DNA of 64,000 bases from Hyphomicrobium sp. 99. GTDB lineage: Bacteria > Pseudomonadota > Alphaproteobacteria > Rhizobiales > Hyphomicrobiaceae. Location of the stretch: NCBI RefSeq assembly GCF_000384335.2, contig NZ_KQ031382.1:3669545-3733544 (forward strand), read 5' to 3'. Both the position numbers and the translations under genes were made by a program. The notes under the pieces are model-generated. The model did not search any database. It saw only the letters and a program-made list of their open reading frames with translations, and was not told where the DNA came from. Shown piece by piece: positions 63,527 through 64,000 of this stretch (positions are counted from its first letter, which is position 1; each line of letters begins with the position of its first letter).

Positions 63527-64000
63527 TTAGATCTTCATCCCAAGATGTTTGGCGACCGTGAAGAGATCCTTGTCGCCACGACCGGATAGATTCACGACCA
63601 GCAGATTGTCTTTCGGAAGTTTCGGCGCAAGCTTCATGACTTGCGCGAGCGCATGACTTGGTTCGAGCGCCGGGATGATCCCTTCAAGACGCGTGCAGAA
63701 CTGCAAAGCCGCGAGCGCTTCTTTGTCCGTCACGGCGACATACTTCACCCGGCCGATATCCTTGAGCCAGGAATGCTCAGGCCCGACGCCGGGATAATCG
63801 AGGCCCGCGGAAATCGAGTGACCTTCGAGAATTTGTCCGTCGCTATCCTGCAAGAGATACGTACGGTTTCCGTGCAGCACGCCCGGCGAACCGCCCGTCA
63901 TCGATGCCGCGTGACCGTTCTCGACGTCGAGCCCGTGGCCGCCCGCTTCGACGCCATAGATCGCAACGTCCTTGTCGTCCAAGAACGGATGGAAAATGCC
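63527..64000 (-). CDS. trpB: Tryptophan synthase beta subunit, 5' part beyond the window
   Basis: The C-terminal 157 residues of TrpB; the frame stays open to the right edge ([21 protein letters not shown]). The visible part includes [48 protein letters not shown] and [16 protein letters not shown], the end of the PLP phosphate-binding and C-terminal region. The enzyme joins indole and serine to tryptophan. The active-site lysine lies outside the window. Confidence 0.97.
   Translation of the reverse strand, partial: GIFHPFLDDKDVAIYGVEAGGHGLDVENGHAASMTGGSPGVLHGNRTYLLQDSDGQILEGHSISAGLDYPGVGPEHSWLKDIGRVKYVAVTDKEALAALQFCTRLEGIIPALEPSHALAQVMKLAPKLPKDNLLVVNLSGRGDKDLFTVAKHLGMKI

Overview
The window is a GC-rich, gene-dense chromosomal segment from an alphaproteobacterium of the order Hyphomicrobiales (Rhizobiales), most likely close to Hyphomicrobium. 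That placement is an inference. It rests on the order chvI-chvG-hprK-ptsM-ptsH-ahcY, a DivL-type kinase next to a TsaE/AmgK fusion, murU, addB, addA and trxA, a Zur-type operator before znuA, and an AccD whose zinc-ribbon cysteines are mostly lost. No rRNA, tRNA, CRISPR array, prophage or transposase gene was seen.

Layout. 1-2.5 kb: edge of a Tad/Flp pilus locus (Flp pilin, a CpaC-N-terminal-like secreted protein, two TadE-type pseudopilins). 2.8-8.6 kb: TetR regulator, YdjM-like membrane protein, CDF metal transporter, RimO, and an XdhC/MocA pair. 8.6-15.4 kb: a five-gene minus-strand operon for periplasmic metal, probably iron, handling (imelysin, multicopper oxidase, di-haem oxidoreductase, second imelysin, DUF1513 protein) beside a divergent Rrf2 regulator that lacks the usual cluster cysteines. 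15.4-22.4 kb: a complete phosphate regulon, phoR-pstSCAB-phoU-phoB. 22.4-24.7 kb: Zur-type znuA, a DUF1007 protein and a thioredoxin-like protein. 24.9-27.4 kb: purE-purK and a secreted intradiol dioxygenase. 27.6-35.5 kb: an accessory-looking stretch with a His/Gly-rich protein, a 42-residue membrane protein, a GIY-YIG nuclease, two blocks of mosaic palindromic repeats, a HAD phosphatase, an FNT channel with a His-tailed redoxin, a GT39-type glycosyltransferase, pyrE and a dienelactone hydrolase. 35.6-44.9 kb: pckA diverging from the ChvI/ChvG-HprK-PTS-HPr block, a TadG-like VWA protein on the opposite strand, and ahcY. 45-57 kb: DivL, TsaE-AmgK, MurU, AddB, AddA and TrxA. 57-60 kb: an aldehyde dehydrogenase-DUF779-cysteine hydrolase operon. 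60-64 kb: trpB (partial)-trpA-accD-folC.

Several blocks work together. The phosphate set couples sensing (PhoR/PhoB, PhoU) to high-affinity uptake (PstSCAB), with a candidate Pho box before pstS. ChvG/ChvI with HprK, EIIA and HPr link envelope sensing to carbon and nitrogen control and sit beside pckA. AmgK and MurU form a muropeptide-sugar recycling route. AddAB repairs double-strand breaks. I saw no wholly new defence-type system. The least conventional items are the multicopper-oxidase-containing imelysin operon with its cysteine-free Rrf2 neighbour, the His-rich redoxin/FNT pair, and the palindromic repeat families, one of which supplies the C-terminus and stop codon of the GIY-YIG nuclease.
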